64,000 nt of DNA from CAYMMX01 sp964391675. Lineage in GTDB: Bacteria; Cyanobacteriota; Vampirovibrionia; Gastranaerophilales; Gastranaerophilaceae. The notes below the pieces were generated by a model, which had not been told where the DNA came from, ran no database searches, and saw only the letters and a program-made list of their open reading frames with translations. Location of the stretch: the NCBI GenBank assembly GCA_964391675.1, contig CAYMMX010000003.1:62001-126000 (forward strand), in the 5' to 3' direction. Positions 42,952 through 52,165 of this stretch are shown in pieces. Every line of letters begins with the position of its first letter. Within the stretch, counting starts at the first letter, position 1. A program made the position numbers and the translations under genes.

Positions 42952-43674
42952 ATGGAAGTAAATGAAAGAAAAAATTATTCTTTTCTCCCCTCAACTGCAA
43001 GTATAGCAGGAATGTTGGTAGGAGGATTCGGTTTTAAAAGAACTTCTAGTATAGATGAAGTACTAACATCTGATAAATTTGAATTGAAATCAAAAAATTT
43101 AACAGATGTTCAAACGCAAGCATCTAAAACATTAAACAACTTAGTTCAAGACGCAAAAAAAATTAACGAAAATGCAGAAAAACAAGTCTTGGAAATACTT
43201 AACGGTAAACAAACTATTTCTGTAAATGAATTTTTAGGTTCTTCAATAGATAAGTTTACTCAAGAATTAAATTTAAAAGTACAAGAATATAATGCTACAA
43301 ATCAAGAATTATTGCAGTTAAGAAAAAACTTAAAAGAAACTACAGAAGAAGTTGCTAAAAAAGCGGTACAAGAAGCTGTTAATGCAAAACAAAAAATCAT
43401 AGATGGGCTAGAAAAAGCTTTTAATGCGGACAAGGCCAGATTAAATATAGCTCAGGCAGCAAATGACGGAAAAATAACCAAAGATTTACTGCACAGCTAT
43501 ACATCAAATAAAATTTATTCTGAACTTGCAGAAAAAACCCTAATGGCAATGAAAGATTTAGGAAATAAATGTCCTAAAAAATTCTCCACCAAAATGGCAC
43601 TGCTTGGAACTATAATAGGTATAATAGCAGGAAATATAATAGTAAGATTCTCTTCAAATAAAAAACAAGCCTGA
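42952..43674 (+). CDS. Coiled-coil protein with terminal hydrophobic helices, unknown function
   Basis: I do not recognise this protein of about 240 residues. A hydrophobic Gly-rich segment (TASIAGMLVGGFGF) lies at residues 15-28. A long predicted coiled coil follows (ELKSKNLTDVQTQASKTLNNLVQDAKKINENAEKQVLEIL and onward to about residue 195). A C-terminal transmembrane helix (MALLGTIIGIIAGNIIVRF) precedes a basic tail. The plan mirrors the larger protein at 23557. I chose the ATG at 42952; a TTG frame starts twelve bases earlier. It ends just before a strong terminator and is a single-gene unit. Confidence 0.75.
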   Translation: MEVNERKNYSFLPSTASIAGMLVGGFGFKRTSSIDEVLTSDKFELKSKNLTDVQTQASKTLNNLVQDAKKINENAEKQVLEILNGKQTISVNEFLGSSIDKFTQELNLKVQEYNATNQELLQLRKNLKETTEEVAKKAVQEAVNAKQKIIDGLEKAFNADKARLNIAQAANDGKITKDLLHSYTSNKIYSELAEKTLMAMKDLGNKCPKKFSTKMALLGTIIGIIAGNIIVRFSSNKKQA

Positions 43675-43678
43675 AAAA

Positions 43679-43730
43679 TGTTACATAAAAAAGCGGGTTC
43701 AAATACTTGAACCCGCTTTTTTATGTAACA
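43679..43730. terminator. Perfect 24-bp palindromic terminator
   Basis: TGTTACATAAAAAAGCGGGTTCAA, loop ATAC and its exact complement. The A and T tracts lie inside the stem, so it works on both strands. It separates the coiled-coil gene from gyrB. Confidence 0.9.
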
Positions 43731-43755
43731 AAATATGCTCAAATATATTTGTTCA

Positions 43756-43764
43756 TGGTATAAT
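43756..43764 (+). promoter_or_regulatory. Extended -10 promoter of gyrB
   Basis: TGGTATAAT, an exact extended -10 motif, lies 78 bases before the gyrB start. No strong -35 is seen at 17 bases. Confidence 0.55.
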
Positions 43765-43842
43765 TAATAAGGAATAGATAGAATTTTATACTTATTGAAG
43801 ATTAAAATACTATATTGAAATATAAATGTTTGGGGAGAAAAA

Positions 43843-46299
43843 ATGGTAGAAGTTAATCAAGAAACAAACCAAGGTTATGATGCCAGTAATATTAGAGTTT
43901 TAGAAGGTTTAGAAGCAGTAAGATTGCGTCCCGGAATGTATATCGGTTCAACATCTCAAAGAGGGTTGCATCATTGTATATACGAAATTGTAGATAATTC
44001 AATTGATGAGTCTTTAGCAGGATATTGTTCAGAAATAAAAGTAACAATAAACCCTGACAACAGTGTTACTGTACAAGATAACGGCAGAGGTATTCCTGTT
44101 GATATAAAACAAGATAGTGGAAAATCAGCTTTAGAAATTGTTCACACAATACTACACGCCGGCGGAAAGTTCGGTGATGGAGGCTATAAAGTATCAGGCG
44201 GACTTCATGGCGTTGGAGCTTCTGTTGTTAATGCATTATCTGAAAAAATGGTTGTAGAAGTTTCAAGGGATGGTTATATTTGGCGTCAAGAGTATATGAG
44301 AGGTGAGCCTTCAACTCCGGTTGAAAAAATAAAGGAAACAACATTAACAGGAACAAAAACAACTTTTTGGCCTGATCCTGAAATTTTTACAGAGACAACA
44401 CAAATAGATAAAGATGTTATTGCAAATAGAATAAGAGAAATGGCATTTTTGAATAAAGGTTTAAAAATATTATTTATCGATGGAAAAACCCAAGAAGAAC
44501 AAGTTTTCCATTATGAAGGCGGTATTGCAAGTTATGTAGAATTTTTAAATAAAAATAAATCTCCGCTATTTGAAAATGTTGTTTATATGGAAAAAAGCAT
44601 TGATAATATGCTTGTTGAAGTTTCAATGCAGTATACAGATGCATACAATGAGAGTATTTTATCTTTTGCGAACAATATAAATACTCATAATGGCGGAACT
44701 CATTTAACCGGATTTAGAAACGCAATTACACGTGTTTTAAATGATTACGCAAGAAAAAATAATATATTAAAAGACTCTGAACAAAACCTTACCGGTGAAG
44801 ATGTAAGAGAAGGTCTAACAGCCATTGTAAGCGTAAAGCTTCCTAATCCTGAATTTGAAGGGCAAACTAAAGAAAAACTTGGCAGTCAAGAAGCTATGAG
44901 TGCTGTTCAAGATGTTGTCAGAGAAAAACTTCAAGAATGGTTGGAATTTAATCCAAAACATGCAAAAACAATTATTGAAAAAACTCTTCAAGCACAACGA
45001 GCAAGAGAAGCAGCAAGAAAAGCAAGAGAATTAACAAGAAGAAAATCAGTATTGGAAAATTCTACTCTTCCTGGTAAGCTTGCTGATTGTTCAAATCGAG
45101 AACCTGAAAAATGTGAAATTTATATAGTTGAGGGTGATTCGGCAGGTGGTTCTGCCAAACAGGGTAGGAACAGGATGTTTCAAGCTATTTTGCCTTTGAG
45201 GGGTAAAATTTTAAATGTTGAAAGAGCCAGACTTGATAAAATGTACGGCAATAATGAAATTCAGTCTATGATTCAAGCCTTCGGAATCAATATAAGTAAA
45301 AATGAAGAAGAAGTTGAACTTGAAAAATTAAGATATCATAAAATTATCATTATGACAGATGCCGATGTAGATGGTGCACATATAAGAACACTTCTTTTAA
45401 CATTCTTTTTCAGGTATGCAAAACCGTTAATTGACAATGGTCATGTTTATATAGCACAACCTCCTTTATATAAGGTAACAGTAGGCAAAAATTCTGAATA
45501 TTTATATGATGAAAAAGCTTTGGATAAAATGTTAAGAGAAAGAGGAATCAAAGGACTTTGTCTTTGCGACAAAACTAAAACAAAAGTTTGCTCAGAAAAT
45601 GAATTTATGGAATTGATATCTAATATGTCTACTTATTATAATTCATATAATAATCCTATATTAAACTCTATTCCTGCCGTAGTATTGCGTGGATTAATTC
45701 GTTCTAATATAGAACTTGAGGATTTTGAAAATCAAGATAAAATGAATACTATTATTGATTATTTAAACAAATATTTAAAAGATCATGCTAAAAATTATAA
45801 TATTCAAGAAGCAGAAAATTATTCAGTTGAACTGAAATATAATCCGGAAAATGCAAAATATAATATTAAACTAAACCTTGGAGAATCTTTTGATTCTGTA
45901 TTAATAGGGGCTAATATAATAAAAAGTTCTGAATATAAAAGGTTAAAATCTGCTTATCCTTTGATTAGAAATTTCTTAATTGAAGAAGAAGAAAAATTAA
46001 TTTTGGAAACTGATTCTGAACAAATTGAAATTAATTCATTTGCTGATTTACAAAGAATTGTGGAAGAACGTGGAAAAAAAGGTCTTCAAATTCAAAGATT
46101 TAAAGGTCTTGGAGAAATGATGCCTCAGCAATTATGGGAAACAACCATGGATCCTCAAACAAGAATATTGAAAAAGGTTAATATTGAAGATGCAAGTTTA
46201 GCTAACCAATTGTTTGATATCTTAATGGGAGACAAAGTTGAACCACGTAGAGACTTTATAGAAGCAAATGCTGTTTATGCTACAAATATTGACACTTAA
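43843..46299 (+). CDS. gyrB: DNA gyrase subunit B
   Basis: This is the ATPase subunit of gyrase. The GHKL domain has IVDNSIDESLAGYCSEI, VQDNGRGIPVDI and HAGGKFGDGGYKVSGGLHGVGASVVNALS. The TOPRIM domain has EIYIVEGDSAGGSAKQGRNR and IIMTDADVDGAHIRTLLLTFFFR, and the C-terminus has IQRFKGLGEMMPQQLWETTMDPQTR. At 818 residues it is long. About 160 extra residues lie between AQPPLYKVTVGKNSEY and LQRIVEERGKKGLQIQRFKG, the same position as the insert in proteobacterial GyrB and unlike the short cyanobacterial form. The ATG follows GGGGAG. recF and gyrA are not adjacent. Confidence 0.96.
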   Translation: MVEVNQETNQGYDASNIRVLEGLEAVRLRPGMYIGSTSQRGLHHCIYEIVDNSIDESLAGYCSEIKVTINPDNSVTVQDNGRGIPVDIKQDSGKSALEIVHTILHAGGKFGDGGYKVSGGLHGVGASVVNALSEKMVVEVSRDGYIWRQEYMRGEPSTPVEKIKETTLTGTKTTFWPDPEIFTETTQIDKDVIANRIREMAFLNKGLKILFIDGKTQEEQVFHYEGGIASYVEFLNKNKSPLFENVVYMEKSIDNMLVEVSMQYTDAYNESILSFANNINTHNGGTHLTGFRNAITRVLNDYARKNNILKDSEQNLTGEDVREGLTAIVSVKLPNPEFEGQTKEKLGSQEAMSAVQDVVREKLQEWLEFNPKHAKTIIEKTLQAQRAREAARKARELTRRKSVLENSTLPGKLADCSNREPEKCEIYIVEGDSAGGSAKQGRNRMFQAILPLRGKILNVERARLDKMYGNNEIQSMIQAFGINISKNEEEVELEKLRYHKIIIMTDADVDGAHIRTLLLTFFFRYAKPLIDNGHVYIAQPPLYKVTVGKNSEYLYDEKALDKMLRERGIKGLCLCDKTKTKVCSENEFMELISNMSTYYNSYNNPILNSIPAVVLRGLIRSNIELEDFENQDKMNTIIDYLNKYLKDHAKNYNIQEAENYSVELKYNPENAKYNIKLNLGESFDSVLIGANIIKSSEYKRLKSAYPLIRNFLIEEEEKLILETDSEQIEINSFADLQRIVEERGKKGLQIQRFKGLGEMMPQQLWETTMDPQTRILKKVNIEDASLANQLFDILMGDKVEPRRDFIEANAVYATNIDT

Positions 46300-46366
46300 T
46301 AATAAATAGCATAGAATGAGTTAAGTATTAGAGATAAAGAACGAGAATATAATTTTTCGTATAGGT

Positions 46367-47029
46367 ATGAAGATGAAAAAAGAATTAGTATTTTTAGGAC
46401 CTCCTGCAAGTGGAAAGGGAACTCAAACAAGTAAATTATCAACTTATTTAAATTTTCCCCATGTTGATACAGGCTCATTATTAAGAAAAGCTATGGCCGA
46501 TGGTACACCAGACGGACTAACTGCAAAATCTTATATAGAAAAAGGTCAACTTGTACCACTGGAAATAGTTGCATCTATTATTAAAACAAGGTTAAGCGAA
46601 AATGATTGTTTAAACGGATTTATTCTTGACGGCTTTCCTAGAAGCACCGAACAAGCAAGAATTCTTGAATTAATACTACAAGAAATAGACATGAATAAGG
46701 AAATTGATTTCAGAGTTATATATTTTGATATAGATCAACAACTACTTTTAAACAGAATTATTTATCGTCGTTCTTGTTCTAAATGCGCAAAAATATATAA
46801 TTTACAAACCCTAAAACCAAAACAAGAAGGGATTTGTGATGAGTGTGGTTCTGAATTAACACAAAGAAAAGACGATACTGAAGAAATAGCAAAATCAAGG
46901 TTTGAAACCTATTTTAATGAAACGGCCCCTTTAATTGATTTTTATGAAGAAAAAGGTTGCTTAATTAAATTAGATGCAAATGGCGAAGTTAATGAAGTAT
47001 GGGATAGATTACTCAATGCAATTAAATAA
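46367..47029 (+). CDS. adk: Adenylate kinase
   Basis: Adk interconverts ATP, AMP and ADP. The P-loop is GPPASGKGTQ, the AMP-binding region has DTGSLLRKAM, and GFILDGFPRSTEQA is the family signature. The LID domain carries four cysteines (CSKCAKIYN and CDECGSEL) that would bind zinc, as in Gram-positive and other long adenylate kinases. The C-terminus has TEEIAKSRFETYFNETAPLIDFY. Two ATGs, 46367 and 46373, are both possible starts. The following perfect palindrome separates it from map, so the usual adk-map pair is not a single transcription unit here. Confidence 0.96.
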   Translation: MKMKKELVFLGPPASGKGTQTSKLSTYLNFPHVDTGSLLRKAMADGTPDGLTAKSYIEKGQLVPLEIVASIIKTRLSENDCLNGFILDGFPRSTEQARILELILQEIDMNKEIDFRVIYFDIDQQLLLNRIIYRRSCSKCAKIYNLQTLKPKQEGICDECGSELTQRKDDTEEIAKSRFETYFNETAPLIDFYEEKGCLIKLDANGEVNEVWDRLLNAIK

Positions 47030-47042
47030 TATTTATATAATT

Positions 47043-47090
47043 AAAACAAAGAGGCGCAATTTTGTTAACAAAATTGCGCCTCTTTGTTTT
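47043..47090. terminator. Perfect palindromic terminator after adk
   Basis: Arms of 24 bases (AAAACAAAGAGGCGCAATTTTGTT and its complement) meet at a central GTTAAC. Internal A and T tracts flank a GC core. Confidence 0.9.
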
Positions 47091-47098
47091 ACAATTTG

Positions 47099-47107
47099 TG
47101 CTATAAT
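47099..47107 (+). promoter_or_regulatory. Extended -10 promoter of map
   Basis: TGCTATAAT (extended -10) follows the adk terminator and lies 23 bases before the map start codon. Confidence 0.55.
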
Positions 47108-47130
47108 TTAATATATGAAAAGGTATAAAA

Positions 47131-47880
47131 ATGATAATAAGGAAATCTAAAGAAGAAATTAAAAGGATTAAGCATGCTGGGCATATTGTTGCGCTTGTTC
47201 ACCAAGAAATGAAAAAAATTATATCACCCGGTATTACAACAAAATACTTAGATGATGTAGCAACAAAAATTATAAAAACAAACAAGGCAATACCTACATT
47301 TTTAGGCTATCATGGCTTTCCTGCAAGTATATGTGCATCTTTAAATGAACAAGTTGTACATGGTTTTCCATTAGAAAGTGTCATACTAAAAGAAGGTGAC
47401 ATTATAAGTGTAGATGTTGGAGCAACATATGGTGGACTTGTCGGCGATAGTGCTTGGACATATCCTGTAGGCAATATTTCTGATGAAAAAAAGAGGCTGC
47501 TTAAAGTCACTGAAGAATCTTTATTTGCAGGTATCGCTCAAATGAAAGAAGGAAATACATTAGATATGATTGGTGGTGCAATTGAAGATATTGCCAATAG
47601 AGAAAAATTAGGCATTGTAAGACAATATGGCGGGCACGGCGTAGGTCATTCAATGCATGAAGATCCATTTGTCTTCAATTACAGAACAGGAAACAAAACT
47701 GTTCTAAAATCAGGAATGACTATTGCAATTGAACCAATGCTTAATTTAGGTTCTGATGATGTTGAAGTACTTGAAGACAAATGGACGGTACAAACCGTTG
47801 ACAAAATGCCGTCTGCACATTTTGAACATTCGATATTGGTAACAGAGGATGAACCATTTATTTTGACAACATTACACTGA
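47131..47880 (+). CDS. map: Methionine aminopeptidase, type I
   Basis: Map removes the initiator methionine from new proteins. The metal ligands are all visible: two Asp in DVGATYGGLVGDSAWT, His in GHGVGHSMHEDP, and Glu in IEPML and in FEHSILV. NEQVVHGFP gives the family's substrate His. At 249 residues it is a catalytic domain only, with no N-terminal zinc finger. A TATAAT promoter between adk and map gives it an independent transcript. It is followed by motA after 66 bases without a clear terminator. Confidence 0.96.
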   Translation: MIIRKSKEEIKRIKHAGHIVALVHQEMKKIISPGITTKYLDDVATKIIKTNKAIPTFLGYHGFPASICASLNEQVVHGFPLESVILKEGDIISVDVGATYGGLVGDSAWTYPVGNISDEKKRLLKVTEESLFAGIAQMKEGNTLDMIGGAIEDIANREKLGIVRQYGGHGVGHSMHEDPFVFNYRTGNKTVLKSGMTIAIEPMLNLGSDDVEVLEDKWTVQTVDKMPSAHFEHSILVTEDEPFILTTLH

Positions 47881-47946
47881 TTAAATGATGTAGTGTCTTT
47901 AAAAATAAGGTAAATTAATCGTGTATAGGTATAACCGGAGTTAAGA

Positions 47947-48690
47947 ATGGATATATTTGCAATATTAGGAGCTATAATTGGAATAGGCTTTATCCTTTGG
48001 GCACAAGCTTTAGAGGGAGGAAATGCCGGTCAGCTTATGCAAGTTACTGCCGGAATGATAGTTTTTGGTGGTACAGCAGGTGCTGTCATAGGTAGTTTTC
48101 CGATTGGAGATATAAAAATAGCGCTATTGGCTTTAAAAGATGTTCTTTTCCCTCCAAAAGTAGATTTTGAGGCACTAATCGCTGAACTTGTAGGGTTTGC
48201 TACAAAGGCAAGAAAAGAAGGTGTAATTATTTTAGAAAAAGAAGCTAAAAATGCATCTGACTTACTTCTAACTATGGGATTAGAAGCAGTTGCAGATGGT
48301 GCTGATCCATCATTAGTCCAAGGTATGATGGAAAATCAAATTGCTCAATTTGAAGAACATATAACTAAATCTTCTAAATTATATGAATCTGCCGGAGCAT
48401 ATTCCCCTACTTTTGGTATCATTGGTGCAGTTTTAGGCTTAATACAAGTTATGCAAAATCTTTCTGATCCTTCAAAGTTAGGTGCGGGAATTGCTGTAGC
48501 ATTTGTTGCTACAGTCTATGGTCTTTTCATAGCAAATTTGGTATTTATACCTATTTCAACAAGGATTAAAGCTAATTATCAAAAAGTATTTTTAGCAAAA
48601 GAAATGATGCTTGAAGGAATTCTTGCAATTCAAGCAGGAGAAAGCCCTGCATTAATAGAAAGAAAACTGCAATCATTCATACTAAATTAA
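47947..48690 (+). CDS. motA: Flagellar motor stator protein MotA
   Basis: This proton-channel stator subunit has about four transmembrane helices: DIFAILGAIIGIGFILWAQAL, VTAGMIVFGGTAGAVIGSF, YSPTFGIIGAVLGLIQVMQNL and IAVAFVATVYGLFIANLVFIPI. The large cytoplasmic loop between helices 2 and 3 (DFEALIAELVGFATKARKEGVI) has the MotA family pattern with charged residues that contact FliG. At 247 residues it is normal. GGAG precedes the ATG at 4-5 bases. Together with motB and a flagellin-like gene behind a sigma-28-type promoter, it implies a flagellum. Some MotAB pairs drive gliding or other machines instead. Confidence 0.92.
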   Translation: MDIFAILGAIIGIGFILWAQALEGGNAGQLMQVTAGMIVFGGTAGAVIGSFPIGDIKIALLALKDVLFPPKVDFEALIAELVGFATKARKEGVIILEKEAKNASDLLLTMGLEAVADGADPSLVQGMMENQIAQFEEHITKSSKLYESAGAYSPTFGIIGAVLGLIQVMQNLSDPSKLGAGIAVAFVATVYGLFIANLVFIPISTRIKANYQKVFLAKEMMLEGILAIQAGESPALIERKLQSFILN

Positions 48691-48738
48691 TTAATATGAA
48701 TAATAAATGTATAAGATTAACGACAAAATGGCAAAATA

Positions 48739-49803
48739 ATGGCAAAAAAACAAAAACATCCTGAACATGTTAATTTAGAAAGATATCTAATATCTTATGC
48801 AGATTTTATAACACTTTTATTTGCAACTTTTGTTGTATTATATGCATTGTCTCAAGTAGATATTAAAGATTTTAAAGCTCTTGAAGATTCTTTAAAACAA
48901 GCTTTTGATGCACCTTCTATTATGCAAGGTTCTGAAGGAATGATGCAAAGTTCTGATGCATTATTTGATTCTTCACAGGCAGATTCAATGATTGCACCAT
49001 TAATGATGGAATATGTTAGTCAAAAATATGAAGAAGAATCTTTACAGGACATTCAAAAAAATATAGAAGAAAAAGTTAAATTAGGTGAACTTGATGGAGT
49101 CGAGGCCTTAAAAACCGATAAAGGTTTACTCATAAGATTTAGCGGAGATTTTTTATTTGAAGAAGGCTCGGCTGTGTTATCGGCAAGTGCTAAGTCAAAG
49201 TTAGATAAAGTTGGGACAATTGTTATTAAGAAATTTTTCTTACACAACATGAGAATAGAAGGACATACAGACAGTCAACCATTAATAAATAAAGTATATC
49301 CTTCCAACTGGGAGCTTTCAGCAGCAAGAGCCAGTTCAGTTGTACGATATTTTATTGATAGATTTAAATTCATGCCAAATTTATTTACTGTTGTTGGTTT
49401 TGCTGATACAAGACCTATCTCAGATAATACAACAGCAACTACTCAGTCAAAAAACAGAAGAGTTGAAATTATTATTCTTAAAAACAAATATAGGTCACAA
49501 GAGTCTGCAGTAAACAGCATAGTTAAAATGAGTAAAACACTTCAGGAAGAAGTTCAAGCTCAAAGAATAAATACCATAAGCAGGATTGAAGCAATATCAA
49601 GTGCTGCTAAAAAGCTCTCTAACGGTGACAAAAAAGCAGAAGACGATACAATTATCTTAAATCAAATATACCGTAAAGAGTCAAACAGATTATCAAAAGA
49701 GGCACAGGTTTATGACTCACAAACGAAAGAAAGGATTACCGGACAAGGAGCATCTTGGTTAAAACGACCATCCGCAGATAAAATCCATGTTTTTAAAAAA
49801 TAA
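48739..49803 (+). CDS. motB: Flagellar motor stator protein MotB (OmpA-type)
   Basis: A single transmembrane helix (ISYADFITLLFATFVVLYAL) carries the essential proton-binding Asp in YADF. A periplasmic plug and linker follow. The OmpA-like peptidoglycan-binding domain spans about residues 140-260 (FEEGSAVLSASAKSKLDKVG, IEGHTDSQP, NWELSAARASSVVRYFI, NRRVEIIIL). About 90 extra C-terminal residues, helical and charged, go beyond the OmpA domain, longer than most MotB. It is 48 bases after motA in the same operon. The acid residue and the peptidoglycan anchor support a genuine stator role. Confidence 0.92.
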   Translation: MAKKQKHPEHVNLERYLISYADFITLLFATFVVLYALSQVDIKDFKALEDSLKQAFDAPSIMQGSEGMMQSSDALFDSSQADSMIAPLMMEYVSQKYEEESLQDIQKNIEEKVKLGELDGVEALKTDKGLLIRFSGDFLFEEGSAVLSASAKSKLDKVGTIVIKKFFLHNMRIEGHTDSQPLINKVYPSNWELSAARASSVVRYFIDRFKFMPNLFTVVGFADTRPISDNTTATTQSKNRRVEIIILKNKYRSQESAVNSIVKMSKTLQEEVQAQRINTISRIEAISSAAKKLSNGDKKAEDDTIILNQIYRKESNRLSKEAQVYDSQTKERITGQGASWLKRPSADKIHVFKK

Positions 49804-49822
49804 ATACTATGAAAGAAGATAA

Positions 49823-50440
49823 ATGAAACATTACTTTATAGGATTAATGCTTACCGCAGGAGCTAACAGCGAATCAGGAATAGCTGTTATTGATAAGGAT
49901 AATGAAATAATATTAATTGATAAATTATTTACAATGCAAGATGTTCAACATTTTTTTGAGAATTTTTCTTCTTTAAAAACTTCTCAAATATGTATATCAT
50001 TACCTTTTGATAATTCAATGTTAAATGGGAAATGGAGAATTTTATCAAAATTATACCAACAAATTTCTATTAAAGGGAACTTCAGAAATGTAAATAACTG
50101 GACTCAAAGATATTCAACAAGAGGGTGTGAATATTTTACTTCATTAATCGAGAATAATATAAGCGTACATAGATTTGATTTATATTTAACAAGACAGGCA
50201 CTAAACCTAAATTCTTACTTTAAAGAACGCTCCCCTGCTGATTGTAAATCATTACAAAATGCCCTAAAAATAAAACACTGTTTTACAACACTACCTTCCA
50301 ATATGATGCCAATGGCACAACTGGAGGCATTAGTCGGAGCCGTTTTATCAAAAAAAGTTTATGAACAAACAAAAAATAACATCCAAGAAAAACCTATTTT
50401 TGAGTTTAATGGGATTCCTGTAATTAGAGGTAATGCTTAA
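49823..50440 (+). CDS. Conserved hypothetical, possible RNase H-like (DUF429-type) fold
   Basis: The protein has 205 residues and no signal peptide. The N-terminal strand-loop YFIGLMLTAGANSESGIAVIDKDNEIILIDKL and the strand ICISLPFDNSM recall the start of RNase H-like predicted nucleases. AQLEALVGAVLSKKVYE near the C-terminus resembles the D-A-L-x-x-A helix of that group, with Glu instead of Asp. Catalytic Asp residues are not clearly conserved, so this is a low-certainty reading. The gene follows motB by 20 bases and may be co-transcribed. A role in motility is not indicated. Confidence 0.5.
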   Translation: MKHYFIGLMLTAGANSESGIAVIDKDNEIILIDKLFTMQDVQHFFENFSSLKTSQICISLPFDNSMLNGKWRILSKLYQQISIKGNFRNVNNWTQRYSTRGCEYFTSLIENNISVHRFDLYLTRQALNLNSYFKERSPADCKSLQNALKIKHCFTTLPSNMMPMAQLEALVGAVLSKKVYEQTKNNIQEKPIFEFNGIPVIRGNA

Positions 50441-50442
50441 TT

Positions 50443-52077
50443 TTAAGAATTAATCATTTTAAGATTATTTGCTATTTCTTGATTTTCAGGTTCAATCTCT
50501 AATATTTGATTGTATAACAAAATAGCATCTTCTTTTTTTCCTGTGTATTCATATAACAAAGCTAATTTATGCTTTGCATCAATGTAATTGTCATTAAGCT
50601 CAACAGCTTTCTCAAAATTAGAAATAGCTGATACTGTATCATTTTGTCCTTGGTATATAATACCGAGCTTATAGTATACTTTAGGATTATTTTTATCATA
50701 TATCAAACTGTCAGAAAGTGCTTTTTTCTGCTCATAAATACTATCAATCTTTTCATAGCATTCTGAGATAGCAATATAGTACGCCGGATTTTCTAAATCA
50801 AATTCTATCGCATGTTTATAGTTAACAATTGCTTCATTATAATTTTTGATAATAAAGTTCGTATTCCCAATTTCATAATATATTTTTGGATTTTGGCTAT
50901 CATGCTGCAAGGCAAGTGTAAAATACTTAAAACAATCATCAGTATCACCTTGAGAAAACAAATATATTGCCCAATTAGAATACAAAGTGCTGATTTCATA
51001 ATGAATTTGCTTTATATCTTTTATGGGAGCATCATCTAATATTTCTTTATAAATATTAATTGCTGTCATAAAATCTGATTTTTTCTCATAAGCTGTTGAC
51101 AAAATCCTTTTATATTCAATATTTTTAGAATCTTTTTCAATTAAAGATTTTAATATAATAATACTATCGTCAATTTCATTTTTCTCCATTAAGATTTTTG
51201 CAATATCAATTGCATTTTCTGTCTTATCCGATAGTGGATGTTGATTAATTCTACCAGCTACTTCTAGAGCTTTATCATAATCATATATAGCATTATAAAC
51301 CTCTTGAAGAATTTTCATAGCCCAAAGACCATTTTCTTCATCAATATAAAATTCGGCTATCTGGTTTGCCATTTCTATTACTGAATCATAATTAGAAGTA
51401 ATCTTGTAAAGGTCGATTAGTTTCTTTTTAATTCCTATATCATCAGGATAAATTTCTAAAATTTGCTCATATTCTTTTATAGCAGAATCGTATTCTGTAT
51501 ATTCAATATATATCTCAGCAATTTTAGATTTAATTTTTAGTTTTTCAATATTATTATCTACAAAATTTTCAAGGCGTTGATAAATTTTAAGAGAGGATTT
51601 CTTTTGATTTGAATCATAATAAGCCTTTGCCAATTCTTTAATAGCAATAATGTTATCGGGATTTTCTTCAAGTATCTTCTGATATATACTGATAGCTTTA
51701 GCTTTATTATCTGTTTTTTGGTAACAGTTGGCTAAAAAAAGCTGATCGTCAACATTGTTTGGCTGTAACTTTATCAGAATTTTAACCTGATCTATTGCTT
51801 CATAAATTCGTCCTGAAGCAAACAAAGCTTTAGCCAAAATTGTTCTAACGCCTGTATCCGTGCCTTTTTTTTCTAAATACTTCTTTGCAGAATTTTCAAC
51901 AATATTGTACTTTTTTTGCTTATATAAAATACTTAATTGCTCTAAAATCTCTCTTGATGTAACTTGAAGCTCTTCTTGTTTATTTTCTTCCGATGCAGAT
52001 AACATTATTTTATATAAAAAATAAATTAAACCTGTAGTAACAAAAATCGTGAAGAATATTAATACTGAATCTTTCAT
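50443..52077 (-). CDS. Membrane-anchored TPR protein
   Basis: The 544-residue protein has an N-terminal transmembrane helix (VLIFFTIFVTTGLIYFLYKIML). The rest is about thirteen tetratricopeptide repeats; units such as AISIYQKILEENPDNIIAIKELAKAYYDS and AIVNYKHAIEFDLENPAYYIAISECYEKI are close to consensus. It is probably a scaffold facing the cytoplasm or periplasm. Its partners are unknown. It converges with the DUF429-like gene (two bases between stops) and is divergent from the exported-protein gene at 52166. Similar anchored TPR proteins serve pili, secretion or cell-envelope assembly, and nothing here decides between these. Confidence 0.85.
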   Translation of the reverse strand: MKDSVLIFFTIFVTTGLIYFLYKIMLSASEENKQEELQVTSREILEQLSILYKQKKYNIVENSAKKYLEKKGTDTGVRTILAKALFASGRIYEAIDQVKILIKLQPNNVDDQLFLANCYQKTDNKAKAISIYQKILEENPDNIIAIKELAKAYYDSNQKKSSLKIYQRLENFVDNNIEKLKIKSKIAEIYIEYTEYDSAIKEYEQILEIYPDDIGIKKKLIDLYKITSNYDSVIEMANQIAEFYIDEENGLWAMKILQEVYNAIYDYDKALEVAGRINQHPLSDKTENAIDIAKILMEKNEIDDSIIILKSLIEKDSKNIEYKRILSTAYEKKSDFMTAINIYKEILDDAPIKDIKQIHYEISTLYSNWAIYLFSQGDTDDCFKYFTLALQHDSQNPKIYYEIGNTNFIIKNYNEAIVNYKHAIEFDLENPAYYIAISECYEKIDSIYEQKKALSDSLIYDKNNPKVYYKLGIIYQGQNDTVSAISNFEKAVELNDNYIDAKHKLALLYEYTGKKEDAILLYNQILEIEPENQEIANNLKMINS

Positions 52078-52165
52078 ATTATCCTTTCTTCCTTATTGAA
52101 TTATACAGTATTTTTTCATAAAAAGAAAGGATTTACTTTTTATGAAAAAATATTAAAATATTATT

